Assembly: GCA_016297215.1 (NCBI GenBank)
Contig: JAEDGZ010000009.1
Location: 1 to 64,000, forward strand
Length of the DNA: 64,000 nucleotides
Direction: 5' to 3'
DNA from: Paludibacteraceae bacterium
Lineage (GTDB): Bacteria > Bacteroidota > Bacteroidia > Bacteroidales > Paludibacteraceae
Both the position numbers and the translations under genes were made by a program. The stretch's first letter is position 1, and each line of letters starts with the position of its first letter. The notes below the pieces were generated by a model, which was given only the letters and a program-made list of their open reading frames with translations, had not been told where the DNA came from and did not search any database. This document shows positions 16,094 through 24,419 of the stretch, one piece after another.

Positions 16094-17281
16094 ATGAAAA
16101 AGACTATTTTTATACTTTTTGCTGCGGTGGTGGTAGCAGGTTGTGGTCGGACGAGTGAGCCGACGGCTACGGATTATTTGGCTAAGACGGTGCGTATAGC
16201 ACAGTCGGAGATACAGCACAACCCCGAGTTGTGGATGGCAGACTTCCTGAAGACCCCCAAATGGGATTACACGCAGGGGCTGATTGCCAAGGCTATGCTG
16301 GAGACGTATCTTGCTACGGGCGACAGCGCGTATCTGAACTACGTGCAGGCATTTGCAGACTACTTCATCCAGCCTGATGGCAGTATCAAGACCTATAAAC
16401 TGGATACCTATAATATCGACCGCGTGAACGGCGGTAACTTCCTCTTCCTGCTCGACTCGCTCAATCCGCAGCCTCAGTACAAGGAGGCTATTCGTCTGCT
16501 GCGTTCGCAGTTGGCGACCCAGCCGCGCACCTCGGAAGGCGGATTCTGGCACAAGAAAGTCTATCCGTGGCAGATGTGGCTCGACGGCTTGTACATGGGT
16601 GAACCGTTCTATGCGCACTATGCCGTATGGGCAGGCGAGGACACGATTTTCAATGACGTGGTACGTCAGTTCCGCGTGGTGGACAAGCACACGCTGGACG
16701 TGGAGACGAATCTCAACTTCCACGGTTGGGACGAGAGCCGCCAGCAGGCTTGGGCAGACTCGCTGACGGGTTGCAGCCCGCACACATGGGGACGCGCCGA
16801 GGGCTGGTACGTGATGGCAATATGCGATGTGCTGGACTACCTGCCTACCGAACATGAGGGGCGCGCAGAACTGATAGCCATCCTCAACCGCGTATGCGAG
16901 GCGTTGCTGCCTCTGCAAGACGCAGAGACCAAGATGTGGTATCAGGTACCCGACCTGCCTGATGCCGAGGGAAACTACACCGAATCCACCTGTTCGGCGA
17001 TGTTCTGCTACGCGATGGCGAAAGGGGCACGCATGGGCTACCTGCCTGCAAAGTTCCGCACCATCGCCCGAGAGACCTACGACGGGATATGGAAGAGCGC
17101 CGTGGTGGAGAACGAAGACGGCACCGTCAGTCTGACACGCTGTTGCGCCGTGGCAGGGTTGGGAGGCAATCCATACCGGAGCGGCGAGTATGACTACTAT
17201 ATCCACGAACAGATACGCGACAACGACCCGAAAGGTATTGGACCGTTCATCCTTGCGGGATTAGAGTTGAGTAGAGAATAA
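16094..17281 (+). CDS. GH105 unsaturated rhamnogalacturonyl/galacturonyl hydrolase, lipoprotein
   Basis: A 395-residue (alpha/alpha)6-barrel enzyme with lipoprotein signal MKKTIFILFAAVVVAGC (Cys17). GH105 enzymes remove the unsaturated uronic acid left by pectate or rhamnogalacturonan lyases. Family blocks are KTPKWDYTQGLIAKAMLE, WLDGLYMGEPFYAHYA with catalytic-type Asp164, and HTWGRAEGWYVMAICDVLDY. It should act in the periplasm and feed 4-deoxy-5-ketouronate to KduI and KduD, encoded about 2.4 kb downstream on the same strand. Heptamer repeats flank the gene on both sides. Confidence 0.93.
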   Translation: MKKTIFILFAAVVVAGCGRTSEPTATDYLAKTVRIAQSEIQHNPELWMADFLKTPKWDYTQGLIAKAMLETYLATGDSAYLNYVQAFADYFIQPDGSIKTYKLDTYNIDRVNGGNFLFLLDSLNPQPQYKEAIRLLRSQLATQPRTSEGGFWHKKVYPWQMWLDGLYMGEPFYAHYAVWAGEDTIFNDVVRQFRVVDKHTLDVETNLNFHGWDESRQQAWADSLTGCSPHTWGRAEGWYVMAICDVLDYLPTEHEGRAELIAILNRVCEALLPLQDAETKMWYQVPDLPDAEGNYTESTCSAMFCYAMAKGARMGYLPAKFRTIARETYDGIWKSAVVENEDGTVSLTRCCAVAGLGGNPYRSGEYDYYIHEQIRDNDPKGIGPFILAGLELSRE

Positions 17282-17465
17282 GAGCAAGGAACCAAGAACC
17301 AGGAACAAAGACATATTACCTATGAGTCAAGAACAAAGAATGAAAAATATGGCGTTGTTGAACAAAGACCAAGGCACGCGGAACAATAGAAGATTTTATT
17401 CGTCTCTGATTTCTCTGAGTCGATACTATTTTATCTTTGTTCTTTGTTCTTTAATCCTTGTTCCA
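17281..17465. repeat. composite heptamer element overlapping a gene start
   Basis: The left arm is AACCAAGAACCAGGAACAAAG units. The core is TTATTCGTCTCTGA...GAGTCGATACTATTT. The right arm is TCTTTGTTCTTTGTTCTTTA, the complement of the left. The core matches the elements at 2333 and 24277, but the arm heptamers belong to another sequence class. It overlaps the first 50 codons of the LysM protein. Confidence 0.75.
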
Positions 17466-18914
17466 ACAATCCCTATGGTAGCGCAGGAGGCGGCTGTTGA
17501 CAGTATCGTGGCGCGGTGCCCGATAGATACCATACAGGGGTGCCCGATGTACCGCTACACCGTGGAGAAGAGCGTGGGACTCTACCGCGTGAGCAAGAAT
17601 TTTGGCGTGTCGCAAGACGTGATCATAGAGGCTAATCCGGAGTTGCGCACTCGCGGTCTGCGTTTCGGGGAAGTGATTTATATCCCCGTGCCCGAGGGTA
17701 GGAGTGTCAAGGCAGCGACTGCCGCTATTGCCGCACAAAAGCCGATGCCTAAGGTTGATGAACGCAAGCCTGCACAACCCCGCGAGTTACCGTGTATAGA
17801 TACCGTCTCCCGCTGCCTGCAAGACCCGCGCATAGAGGCACCTCGCGAGGTGGAGACGGTTGCAGACAGCCTACCGAGCGTGGTCGATACGACAGCAGTA
17901 GCCGATTCTATTCCCGCGCTATGGGAGTGGAATGACTCGGCAGCCATACATCTCTCGCTGATGTTGCCTTTCCAAACGCGCAACGACAAGCGTGACCAGC
18001 ATGCGGAGCGCTTCATGGAGTTCTACGAAGGTTGCCTGCTTGCAGCCTACGACCTGCAAGCAGAGGGACAGCCATTGGTGCTGGACGTGTATGACACGGA
18101 GAAGAACACCGCGATTGTTCGCCAACTGATAGACAGCAATAGCCTCGCCGGGACGCAGGCGGTGATCGGTCTGGCATATCCGTTGCAACTGATGCAAGTG
18201 ATGCCGTGGTCGTTGGAGAACCAAGTGCCCGTGCTGGCACCTTTCATCGATTATATGGAGGGCATAGAGACCAACCCGTATCTGTACCTCTTCAACTCCT
18301 CCGCTGAGCAAGAGGCGCGTGCCCTGGGGCAGTGGTTAGAGGAGCACCGCGACAGCGTCAACTGCGTGCTGGTGGAGGCAAAAGACGCGGATATTCCTTC
18401 GTCCGTCCGCCTTTTGCACAAGGAAATCAAAGCACGCCAGATACCATGCACCACGACTTCCATACGTCAGATATTGGATGATTCTATCCAGTCGGCACTG
18501 CGAGACAGCGTGGAGAACATCTTGATTTTTAACACGGAGAAGTACAGCAATGTGCAAGTGCTCATCCCGCGTATTCTCAATAGCAAGGGTGCGCATGCCG
18601 TTACGCTCCGCGCTCAATACTCGTGGACGCGCGAAGACATCGCTCTGCCGTTGCTCTACACCTCTATCTTTGCGACCGACCAACCTACGGAGTGCGATGC
18701 CTACGAGATAAAATACGAGCGCTACTTCGGGCATAAGCATGTCTCCACGACACCCCGCTACGACCTGCTCGGCTACGACCTGACACGCACCATGTCGGCT
18801 ATCCTGAAAGATACCACGTATAGCGGTTTGCAGTCGGACATACGGTTCGAACAAGTGAACCCCGAGGGAGGGTATATCAATACGAACGTAAACGTGATAC
18901 ACACGAATCCGTAA
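17322..18914 (+). CDS. LysM plus periplasmic receptor-like protein
   Basis: A 530-residue protein. A signal-like hydrophobic stretch (YYFIFVLCSLILVPTIPMVAQ, about 35-55) is preceded by about 34 hydrophilic residues. A LysM domain (78-122) carries YTVEKSVGLYRVSKNFGVSQ and GEVIYIP. A linker rich in Pro and Thr follows, then a type I periplasmic-binding-like domain (about 205-525) with LMLPFQTRNDKRDQHAERFM, EFYEGCLLAAYDL and FIDYMEGIETNPYLYLFN. Such proteins are exported, bind peptidoglycan and may sense or scaffold. The start is uncertain: 17322, 17340 and 17349 are all inside repeat DNA, which has become the N-terminus and even part of the signal peptide. Confidence 0.82.
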   Translation: MSQEQRMKNMALLNKDQGTRNNRRFYSSLISLSRYYFIFVLCSLILVPTIPMVAQEAAVDSIVARCPIDTIQGCPMYRYTVEKSVGLYRVSKNFGVSQDVIIEANPELRTRGLRFGEVIYIPVPEGRSVKAATAAIAAQKPMPKVDERKPAQPRELPCIDTVSRCLQDPRIEAPREVETVADSLPSVVDTTAVADSIPALWEWNDSAAIHLSLMLPFQTRNDKRDQHAERFMEFYEGCLLAAYDLQAEGQPLVLDVYDTEKNTAIVRQLIDSNSLAGTQAVIGLAYPLQLMQVMPWSLENQVPVLAPFIDYMEGIETNPYLYLFNSSAEQEARALGQWLEEHRDSVNCVLVEAKDADIPSSVRLLHKEIKARQIPCTTTSIRQILDDSIQSALRDSVENILIFNTEKYSNVQVLIPRILNSKGAHAVTLRAQYSWTREDIALPLLYTSIFATDQPTECDAYEIKYERYFGHKHVSTTPRYDLLGYDLTRTMSAILKDTTYSGLQSDIRFEQVNPEGGYINTNVNVIHTNP

Positions 18915-18920
18915 ATAGTC

Positions 18921-19589
18921 ATCAAACATTCTTATCGTCATATTGTCCTTTGTGCCTTTTGGTTGGCGGCTGTCTGTGTGGCGGCGCAACCTCGGTTGCG
19001 CAAGCCGGAGATATACTTTGGGGTGCATGGCGGGGTTACCGCATCGATGGTGCAATTCTCGCCTACGGTGCCTAACATGTCGCCGATTACGGATGCGGTG
19101 GTCCTCGGGGGGAACGGTGGATTGGTCTTTCGCTGGAGCGGGCAGAAATGTTGCGCAGTACAAGTGGAACTCAACTACCTGCAACGCGGTTGGCGAGAGG
19201 CAAACGAAGAGGGTGCTTACACGCGCGCGCTACACTATATAGAGTTGCCGTTTCTGATGCATATCTATTTCGGCAGTCCGACATTTCGTGGCTTTGTCAA
19301 TTTAGGTCCGCAGATAGGCTACTGCGTGTACGACAATGGCGGCATAGGCACGAAACAAACGAGCGAGGTGCATCAATACAGCCCCATAGAGAAACCTTTT
19401 GATTGGGGAATTGCGGGCGGTTTGGGCTTTTATGTCCGCACCCGTAGTGTGGGACTGTACCAATTAGAAGTGCGCTACAATTATAGTCTTGGCACGCTTT
19501 TTGACAACTCTCTGACAGCCCATTACCGCAACTCGAACCCTATGGAGTTGTCAGTCAATCTGGCATGGCTGTGGGAGTTTAAGAAGTAA
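18921..19589 (+). CDS. PorT-like outer-membrane beta-barrel protein with non-canonical start
   Basis: The mature part (from about 18984) is a small beta-barrel of the OMP_b-brl_2/PorT type: YFGVHGGVTASM, CCAVQVELNYLQRGW, YIELPFLMHIYFG, GFVNLGPQIGYCV, WGIAGGLGFYVR, YQLEVRYNYSLGTLFDNS, with a terminal WLWEFKK. The frame runs straight on from the TAA of the LysM gene (18912-18914) with no ATG or GTG. Reading ATC at 18921 as the start gives MKHSYRHIVLCAFWLAAVC and VAAQ, an excellent signal peptide. The only standard candidate, TTG at 18963, removes nearly all of it. I take 18921 as the likely start, or as a mutated ATG. Confidence 0.8.
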   Translation: MKHSYRHIVLCAFWLAAVCVAAQPRLRKPEIYFGVHGGVTASMVQFSPTVPNMSPITDAVVLGGNGGLVFRWSGQKCCAVQVELNYLQRGWREANEEGAYTRALHYIELPFLMHIYFGSPTFRGFVNLGPQIGYCVYDNGGIGTKQTSEVHQYSPIEKPFDWGIAGGLGFYVRTRSVGLYQLEVRYNYSLGTLFDNSLTAHYRNSNPMELSVNLAWLWEFKK

Positions 19590-19666
19590 TTAGGAATTAA
19601 GAGGGCATTGATACTCTCTACAACGAAAACAACGATAACAACAATAATCAACTAATACTAATAGAC

Positions 19667-20512
19667 ATGAAGACGAATTATGAGATTCGCTATGCGTCGA
19701 ACCCTGTTGACGCAAAGAGTTACGACACTACTCGTCTGCGTAACGATTTCCTGATTGAGAAGGTGTTCACTCCTAACGAGGTGAATATGGTGTATTCGAT
19801 GTACGACCGCATGATTGTGGGCGGTGCGATGCCTGTGGGCGAGGTGCTCACGTTGGAGGCGATTGACCCCCTGAAGGCTCCGCATTTCCTGACCCGCCGC
19901 GAGATAGGTATCTTCAACGTAGGTGCCGGCAAGGGTATCGTGAAGGTGGACGGCACGGCTTTTGAGTTGGACTACAAAGAGGCGCTCTATTTGGGTAAAG
20001 GCGACCGCGAAGTAACCTTCGAGTCGTGCGATGTAGAGCACCCCGCGCTGTTCTACTTCCTCTCCGCGAACGCGCACACCACCTATCCCGACAAGAAGGT
20101 TACGAAAGCTGACGCTGTGGTAGCGCACATGGGCAGCCTCGAGATGTCCAACGAGCGTGATATCAACAAGATGATTGTCAACCAAGTGCTGCCTACCTGC
20201 CAGTTGCAGATGGGTATGACAGAGTTGGCACCCGGCAGCGTATGGAACACCATGCCGGCACACGTTCACTCGCGTCGTATGGAGGCATATTTCTACTTTG
20301 AACTGCCCGAAGACCAATCTATCTGCCACTTCATGGGCGAGGTGAACGAGACGCGCCACATCTGGATGCACAACAACCAAGCCGTGCTCTCGCCGGAGTG
20401 GTCTATCCACAGCGCAGCGGCTACGCATAACTACACCTTTATCTGGGGTATGGGTGGCGAGAACCTCGACTACGGAGACCAAGACTTCAGTTTGATTACG
20501 GACTTGAAGTAA
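19667..20512 (+). CDS. kduI: 5-dehydro-4-deoxy-D-glucuronate isomerase KduI
   Basis: A 281-residue cupin enzyme that isomerises 4-deoxy-L-threo-5-hexosulose uronate to 3-deoxy-D-glycero-2,5-hexodiulosonate in pectin and uronate catabolism. Metal ligands are visible as His199, His201 and Glu206 in MPAHVHSRRMEAYFYF, with a later His in EWSIHSAA, matching E. coli KduI with a +3 offset. The N-terminus EIRYASNPVDAKSYDTTRLR and the end IWGMGGENLDYGDQD are typical. It is followed by kduD, its pathway partner, across a 200-base repeat element. Confidence 0.97.
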   Translation: MKTNYEIRYASNPVDAKSYDTTRLRNDFLIEKVFTPNEVNMVYSMYDRMIVGGAMPVGEVLTLEAIDPLKAPHFLTRREIGIFNVGAGKGIVKVDGTAFELDYKEALYLGKGDREVTFESCDVEHPALFYFLSANAHTTYPDKKVTKADAVVAHMGSLEMSNERDINKMIVNQVLPTCQLQMGMTELAPGSVWNTMPAHVHSRRMEAYFYFELPEDQSICHFMGEVNETRHIWMHNNQAVLSPEWSIHSAAATHNYTFIWGMGGENLDYGDQDFSLITDLK

Positions 20513-20700
20513 GGACAGCCTGCGGCTGTCCAACCGCGCTCCGCGCTGAAGGACAGCTTCGCTGAAAGATAAAGGATAAAAGACTAAATAGTTTCGACTA
20601 TGAGTATTTGGAGGTAGGTGTTCCTACCGCGGGCGAGACGCCCGCGTCCCCAGTTATACGTCTTTCATCCTGTGTCCTTCATCCTAAAACAAAACAATTT
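20513..20700. repeat. composite repeat between kduI and kduD
   Basis: It holds tiny hairpins (GGACAGCCTGCGGCTGTCC, CCGCGCTCCGCGC), then AAAGATAAAGGATAAAAGAC, core ACTAAATAGTTTCGACTATG, a GC-rich unit (GCGGGCGAGACGCCCGCGTC) in the centre and the closing arm GTCTTTCATCCTGTGTCC. The core is inverted relative to the copies at 2333 and 24277. Confidence 0.85.
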
Positions 20701-20725
20701 TCAACCCATTTAATAACTAACTATC

Positions 20726-21526
20726 ATGAATCCTTTTTCTTTGGAAGGTAAGAACGCCCTCATCACCGGTGCGTCTTACGGCATTGGCTTCAACATTGCG
20801 AAAGCATTTGTTGCAGCAGGTATCAAGAACATCATCTTCAACGACATCAACGAGGAGTTCCTTGCCCGCGGTCTGAAGAACTATGCAGATGCAGGTATTA
20901 CCAATGTACACGGCTATGTATGCGACGTAACGAAGGAAGACGATGTGAAAGCGATGGTTGAGAAGATTCACCAAGAGGTAGGTCAAATAGACATCCTTGT
21001 GAACAACGCAGGTATCATCAAGCGTATTCCGATGCACGAAATGAAGCGCGCTGAGTTCCAGCAGGTTATTGACATTGACTTGGTAGGTCCGTTCATCGTG
21101 GCTTCCGCTGTGCTGCCTGAGATGATGGGGCGTCGTGAGGGTAAGATTATCAATATCTGCTCCATGATGTCTGAGTTGGGTCGCGAGACCGTGAGCGCAT
21201 ACGCAGCAGCCAAGGGCGGTCTGAAGATGCTCACCCGCAACATCTGCTCCGAGTACGGTGCTTACAACATCCAGTGCAACGGCCTTGGTCCGGGTTACAT
21301 CGCTACCCCGCAAACCGCTCCGCTGCGTGAGTTGCAGGCAGACGGCAGCCGCCATCCGTTCGACCAGTTCATCTGCGCGAAGACTCCTGCCGGCCGCTGG
21401 CTCGACCCATCGGAGTTGGGTGGTCCCGCTGTGTTCTTGGCTTCGCACGCTTCCGACGCTGTGAACGGACACATCCTCTACGTGGACGGCGGTATCTTGG
21501 CTTACATTGGTAAACAACCCGAATAA
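20726..21526 (+). CDS. kduD: 2-dehydro-3-deoxy-D-gluconate 5-dehydrogenase KduD
   Basis: A 266-residue short-chain dehydrogenase that reduces 3-deoxy-D-glycero-2,5-hexodiulosonate to 2-keto-3-deoxygluconate. NAD(P)-binding GASYGIG (15-21), NNAGI, and the catalytic Ser-Tyr-Lys set with Tyr159 and Lys163 in YAAAKGG are present. The long CNGLGPGYIATPQTAPLRE and the KTPAGRWLDPSELGGPAVFL block are characteristic of KduD. It is followed after 3 bases by the DUF4861 gene, so the two are cotranscribed. Confidence 0.96.
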   Translation: MNPFSLEGKNALITGASYGIGFNIAKAFVAAGIKNIIFNDINEEFLARGLKNYADAGITNVHGYVCDVTKEDDVKAMVEKIHQEVGQIDILVNNAGIIKRIPMHEMKRAEFQQVIDIDLVGPFIVASAVLPEMMGRREGKIINICSMMSELGRETVSAYAAAKGGLKMLTRNICSEYGAYNIQCNGLGPGYIATPQTAPLRELQADGSRHPFDQFICAKTPAGRWLDPSELGGPAVFLASHASDAVNGHILYVDGGILAYIGKQPE

Positions 21527-21529
21527 GCC

Positions 21530-22444
21530 ATGAAGAAAGTACTTTTCATTGCTTCTCTTGCTCTCGCGCTCATAGCGTGCCAGCCCGCTGCCGAACAGGC
21601 GGCGAAGGTGTATGGTCGCTATGTGCCCGAGCGCAAAGACGACTTCGCGTGGGAGAACGAGTATGCGGCTTTCCGTCTCTACGGACCGGCGCTGCTGCCC
21701 GAGAACCCCTCCAACGGCGTGGACCTGTGGCTGAAAAGCAGCCCCGAACTCCGTATTGACTCGATGTACTACCATGAGTTGGAGTTGGGCGAGCCTTACC
21801 ATATCAACTATGGCAAGGGGCTTGACTGCTACAAGGTGGCGCACACCGTAGGTTGCGGCGGTCTTGCCGTGGTGGCCGAGGACATGCTCTACGTGGGCGG
21901 TCCGTATAGCCGTTGGGAGATACTGGAGCAGATGCCTGACCGCTTCTCGTTCCGGCTCCAATACGACAGTCTGCTGGTTTGCAACCAAGTGATGCAGGCT
22001 TCGCTCACCATCACCGCGGAGGCTGGCAAACTGCTGAACCGTGCTGACATCGTCATCACCAACCGCACGAAGATTCTCCTGCCGCAACTCTATGTGGGCG
22101 GCGGTATCTACCTGCACGACACGGTGGACAACATCATGCAGTGCAAGTGCGGCGCGGTGGCATACGCCGAGGACGCGCTCTCCGACAAGGGGGCTGCGAA
22201 GATGAACTTCGACTACAACGGTTCCACCTCGCAAGGGCGCAACTACGTGGCAGTCATCACCCCGAACGCCACCCGTCAGGAGATTATCGACGGCTCTCTG
22301 TTGTCGCTTAAGGAGTATCAGTTGGGCGACACGCTCACCTACTACTTCGGCGGCTGCTGGAGCGAGTGGAGCAACGGCGAGCAGACGATGGCAACCGACG
22401 AAGACTGGTTCAACGCCGTCCGCGCGTTTGCTAAGACGCTGTAA
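21530..22444 (+). CDS. DUF4861 lipoprotein of the uronate locus
   Basis: A 304-residue lipoprotein (MKKVLFIASLALALIAC, Cys17). The VPERKDDFAWENEYAAFRLY segment and SKGLDCYKVAHTVGCGG-like block identify DUF4861, a family found repeatedly beside kduI, kduD and polysaccharide lyases in Bacteroidota. Its beta-sandwich character suggests a carbohydrate-active or binding role, but no activity is established as far as I know. It starts 3 bases after kduD. A GAAACTT hairpin followed by a T run lies after its stop. Confidence 0.88.
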   Translation: MKKVLFIASLALALIACQPAAEQAAKVYGRYVPERKDDFAWENEYAAFRLYGPALLPENPSNGVDLWLKSSPELRIDSMYYHELELGEPYHINYGKGLDCYKVAHTVGCGGLAVVAEDMLYVGGPYSRWEILEQMPDRFSFRLQYDSLLVCNQVMQASLTITAEAGKLLNRADIVITNRTKILLPQLYVGGGIYLHDTVDNIMQCKCGAVAYAEDALSDKGAAKMNFDYNGSTSQGRNYVAVITPNATRQEIIDGSLLSLKEYQLGDTLTYYFGGCWSEWSNGEQTMATDEDWFNAVRAFAKTL

Positions 22445-22460
22445 ACCTTAGTAGTATAAA

Positions 22461-22510
22461 GTTTTAGGTTTCAAGTGGCAAGTGCTTGAAACCTGCAACT
22501 TGAAACTTTT
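22461..22510 (+). terminator. possible terminator made of GAAACTT/AGGTTTC repeats
   Basis: AGTTTTAGGTTTCAAGT pairs with CTTGAAACCT, and a GAAACTTTTTT tail follows. Heptamers of the same class occur at 45630, 57145 and 57240, so a repeat may have been recruited as a terminator. Confidence 0.5.
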
Positions 22511-22525
22511 TTACCTCTTACCATT

Positions 22526-23518
22526 ATGACCTGTTTGATACTTCGGTTAGCCACGCTCGGCAATGTGGCGATGACGGTGCCCGTCATTGCTTCGCTGAGC
22601 GCGCGCTACCCGGAGCATCAGTGGGTGGTGGTGTCGCAGAAACCGCTTGCCGCGATGTTCCACGGCATGCCCAACGTACACTACCACGAAATCCAACTGA
22701 AAAATATCGCGGGTCTATCGCGGGTCTATCGCGGGTTGACCGCGTATCGTCCGGACATGGTCTTCGACCTGCACGGCGTCTTTGCCACCCGCATCCTTTG
22801 CGGTTTGTTTCGTTTGCAGGGGGTACCCGTCTTCTCCATAGACAACGACCGAGCCGCCAAGCGCATGCTCACCCTTCGGGGTGCGAAGAAAGGGGCGGCG
22901 TTGTCCACGGAGTTTCAACGCTATGCCGACACGTTTCGGCTCGCGGGATTCGACACCGATGACCGCTTCGCCGCTTTGTCCGTCAATACCCGAGCCGCCG
23001 AAGCCGTGCAACAACGCTTCGGCACCAAGACTGGGCGCTGGATAGGCATTGCACCTTTCGCCAAATCCAAATCGAACATGCTACCTTACCGCGTGATGAA
23101 AGAGGTGATACAAGCCCTCTCCGCACGCGAGGACACCCGCCTTTTCCTATTCGGTGCAGGAAAAGTGGAGTGCGAGATGCTTCGCCAGTGGGCGAGTGTC
23201 TTTCCCCGCACCGAGAGCGTGGCAGGCTGTCTGCCGCTAGAACAGGAACTGGAACTCATGCGTCGGCTTGACCTCATGCTCTGCATGGATTCTGCCAACC
23301 AGCATCTCTCTTCACTCGTCCGCCTGCGTGCAGTGAGCGTCTGGTGCGCCACCCACCCCTGCATCGGGTTTATGGGCTGGAAGCAGTCGCCCGAGGACAT
23401 CATCCAACATACAGACCTCAGTTGCCGACCCTGCACGTGCCACGGCACCAATCGCTGCTGGTACCGCAACTTCGCCTGCAAACAATTTATAGCCAACGAT
23501 ATAATACAAAGAATATGA
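22526..23518 (+). CDS. glycosyltransferase family 9 (heptosyltransferase-like)
   Basis: A 330-residue GT9 protein, expected to add heptose or a related sugar during LPS core or glycan synthesis at the inner face of the cytoplasmic membrane. N-terminal ILRLATLGNVAMTVPVIASL, VFDLHGVFATRIL and the sugar-nucleotide region PFAKSKSNMLPYRVMKEVI with LCMDSANQHLSS are typical. The coding DNA near 22711-22738 has a GCGGGTCTATC direct duplication. Its stop overlaps the parA start (ATGA), so translation is probably coupled. Confidence 0.9.
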   Translation: MTCLILRLATLGNVAMTVPVIASLSARYPEHQWVVVSQKPLAAMFHGMPNVHYHEIQLKNIAGLSRVYRGLTAYRPDMVFDLHGVFATRILCGLFRLQGVPVFSIDNDRAAKRMLTLRGAKKGAALSTEFQRYADTFRLAGFDTDDRFAALSVNTRAAEAVQQRFGTKTGRWIGIAPFAKSKSNMLPYRVMKEVIQALSAREDTRLFLFGAGKVECEMLRQWASVFPRTESVAGCLPLEQELELMRRLDLMLCMDSANQHLSSLVRLRAVSVWCATHPCIGFMGWKQSPEDIIQHTDLSCRPCTCHGTNRCWYRNFACKQFIANDIIQRI

Positions 23519-24276
23519 GTAAGATAATCGCATTAGCCAATCAGAAAGGTGGCGTGGGTAAGACCACCACGGCTATCAACCTTGCCGCCGCCTTGGCACA
23601 ACAGAAACAACGCGTGTTGCTCGTGGATGCCGACCCGCAAGCAAATGCCTCATCGGGCTTGGGCATTGAGATTCGCGATCTAAACAATACTATCTACGAA
23701 TGCTTAGTCAACAACAATGACCCGCATGCGGCGGTGGTGGAGACCTCTGTGAAGAACCTTTTTCTTATCCCGAGCCATATTGACTTGGTCGGCGCAGAGA
23801 TAGAGATGCTGAATATCGACAACCGCGAGACCCTGCTCAAGCGTGTGCTGGCGCAGGTGCGCAATGAATACGACTATATCCTTATTGACTGCTCGCCTTC
23901 GCTTGGACTTATTACGGTCAATGCGCTCACCGCAGCCGACAGCGTCATCATCCCCGTACAGTGCGAGTTCTTCGCGCTGGAAGGTATTGCTAAACTGCTG
24001 AATACCATCAAGATAATCAAGTCAAAACTCAATCCGTTGCTCAAGATTGAGGGCTTCCTCCTAACGATGTACGACAACCGTCTGCGCCTGAGCAATCAGG
24101 TCTATGAGGAAGTGAAGCGCCACTTCGGAGATTTGGTGTTCAATGCCGTTATTACGCGCAATGTGCGCCTATCGGAGGCTCCCAGTCATGGTATGTCGGT
24201 ACTCGAATACGACCCGTCCAGCAAAGGCGCAAAGAACTACACCGCACTGGCGAAAGAACTGATTAAAAGACAATAA
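23515..24276 (+). CDS. parA: chromosome-partitioning ATPase ParA/Soj
   Basis: A 253-residue deviant Walker-type ATPase. KGGVGKTT (11-18) carries the signature lysine. DADPQANASSGLG, LIDCSPSLGLITVNAL and VPVQCEFFALEGIAKLL are also typical. With ParB it segregates the replication-origin region. I chose ATG at 23515, overlapping the GT9 stop, because MSKIIALANQKGG is the family N-terminus; the frame is open further upstream only by chance. parB follows after a 143-base repeat element. Confidence 0.97.
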   Translation: MSKIIALANQKGGVGKTTTAINLAAALAQQKQRVLLVDADPQANASSGLGIEIRDLNNTIYECLVNNNDPHAAVVETSVKNLFLIPSHIDLVGAEIEMLNIDNRETLLKRVLAQVRNEYDYILIDCSPSLGLITVNALTAADSVIIPVQCEFFALEGIAKLLNTIKIIKSKLNPLLKIEGFLLTMYDNRLRLSNQVYEEVKRHFGDLVFNAVITRNVRLSEAPSHGMSVLEYDPSSKGAKNYTALAKELIKRQ

Positions 24277-24419
24277 GTAAGGATAAAGGACCGCTACGCT
24301 AAAAGATAAAAGACTAAATACCTTCGTCTTTTAGGGTGCGGTCTGGAGATCTCACTTTCCATGAGTCGAAACTATTCAGTCTTTCATCTTCATCCTTCAT
24401 CCTTCATCCCTAAAAGATT
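24277..24419. repeat. composite heptamer element between parA and parB
   Basis: Arms AAGGATAAAGGAC and AAAGATAAAAGACTAAATAC, CTTCGTCTTTTAG, a nested palindrome GGTGCGGTCTGGAGATCTCA, then GAGTCGAAACTATTCAGTC and TTTCATCTTCATCC heptamers. It is the best intergenic counterpart of the coding copies at 2333 and 2846. Confidence 0.9.

Noticed and set aside
16001..17206. 401-codon minus-strand open frame over the GH105 gene
   Set aside because: Shadow of a GH105 gene with intact signal and catalytic blocks.
20717..22234. 505-codon open frame on the minus strand over kduD and the DUF4861 gene
   Set aside because: The plus strand has clear SDR and DUF4861 motifs. The antisense frame is His/Val/Arg-rich with no family features, as expected of shadows in this codon usage.
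23344..23514. 57-codon extension of parA
   Set aside because: It lies inside the GT9 coding region in another frame; ParA begins at MSKIIALANQKGG.
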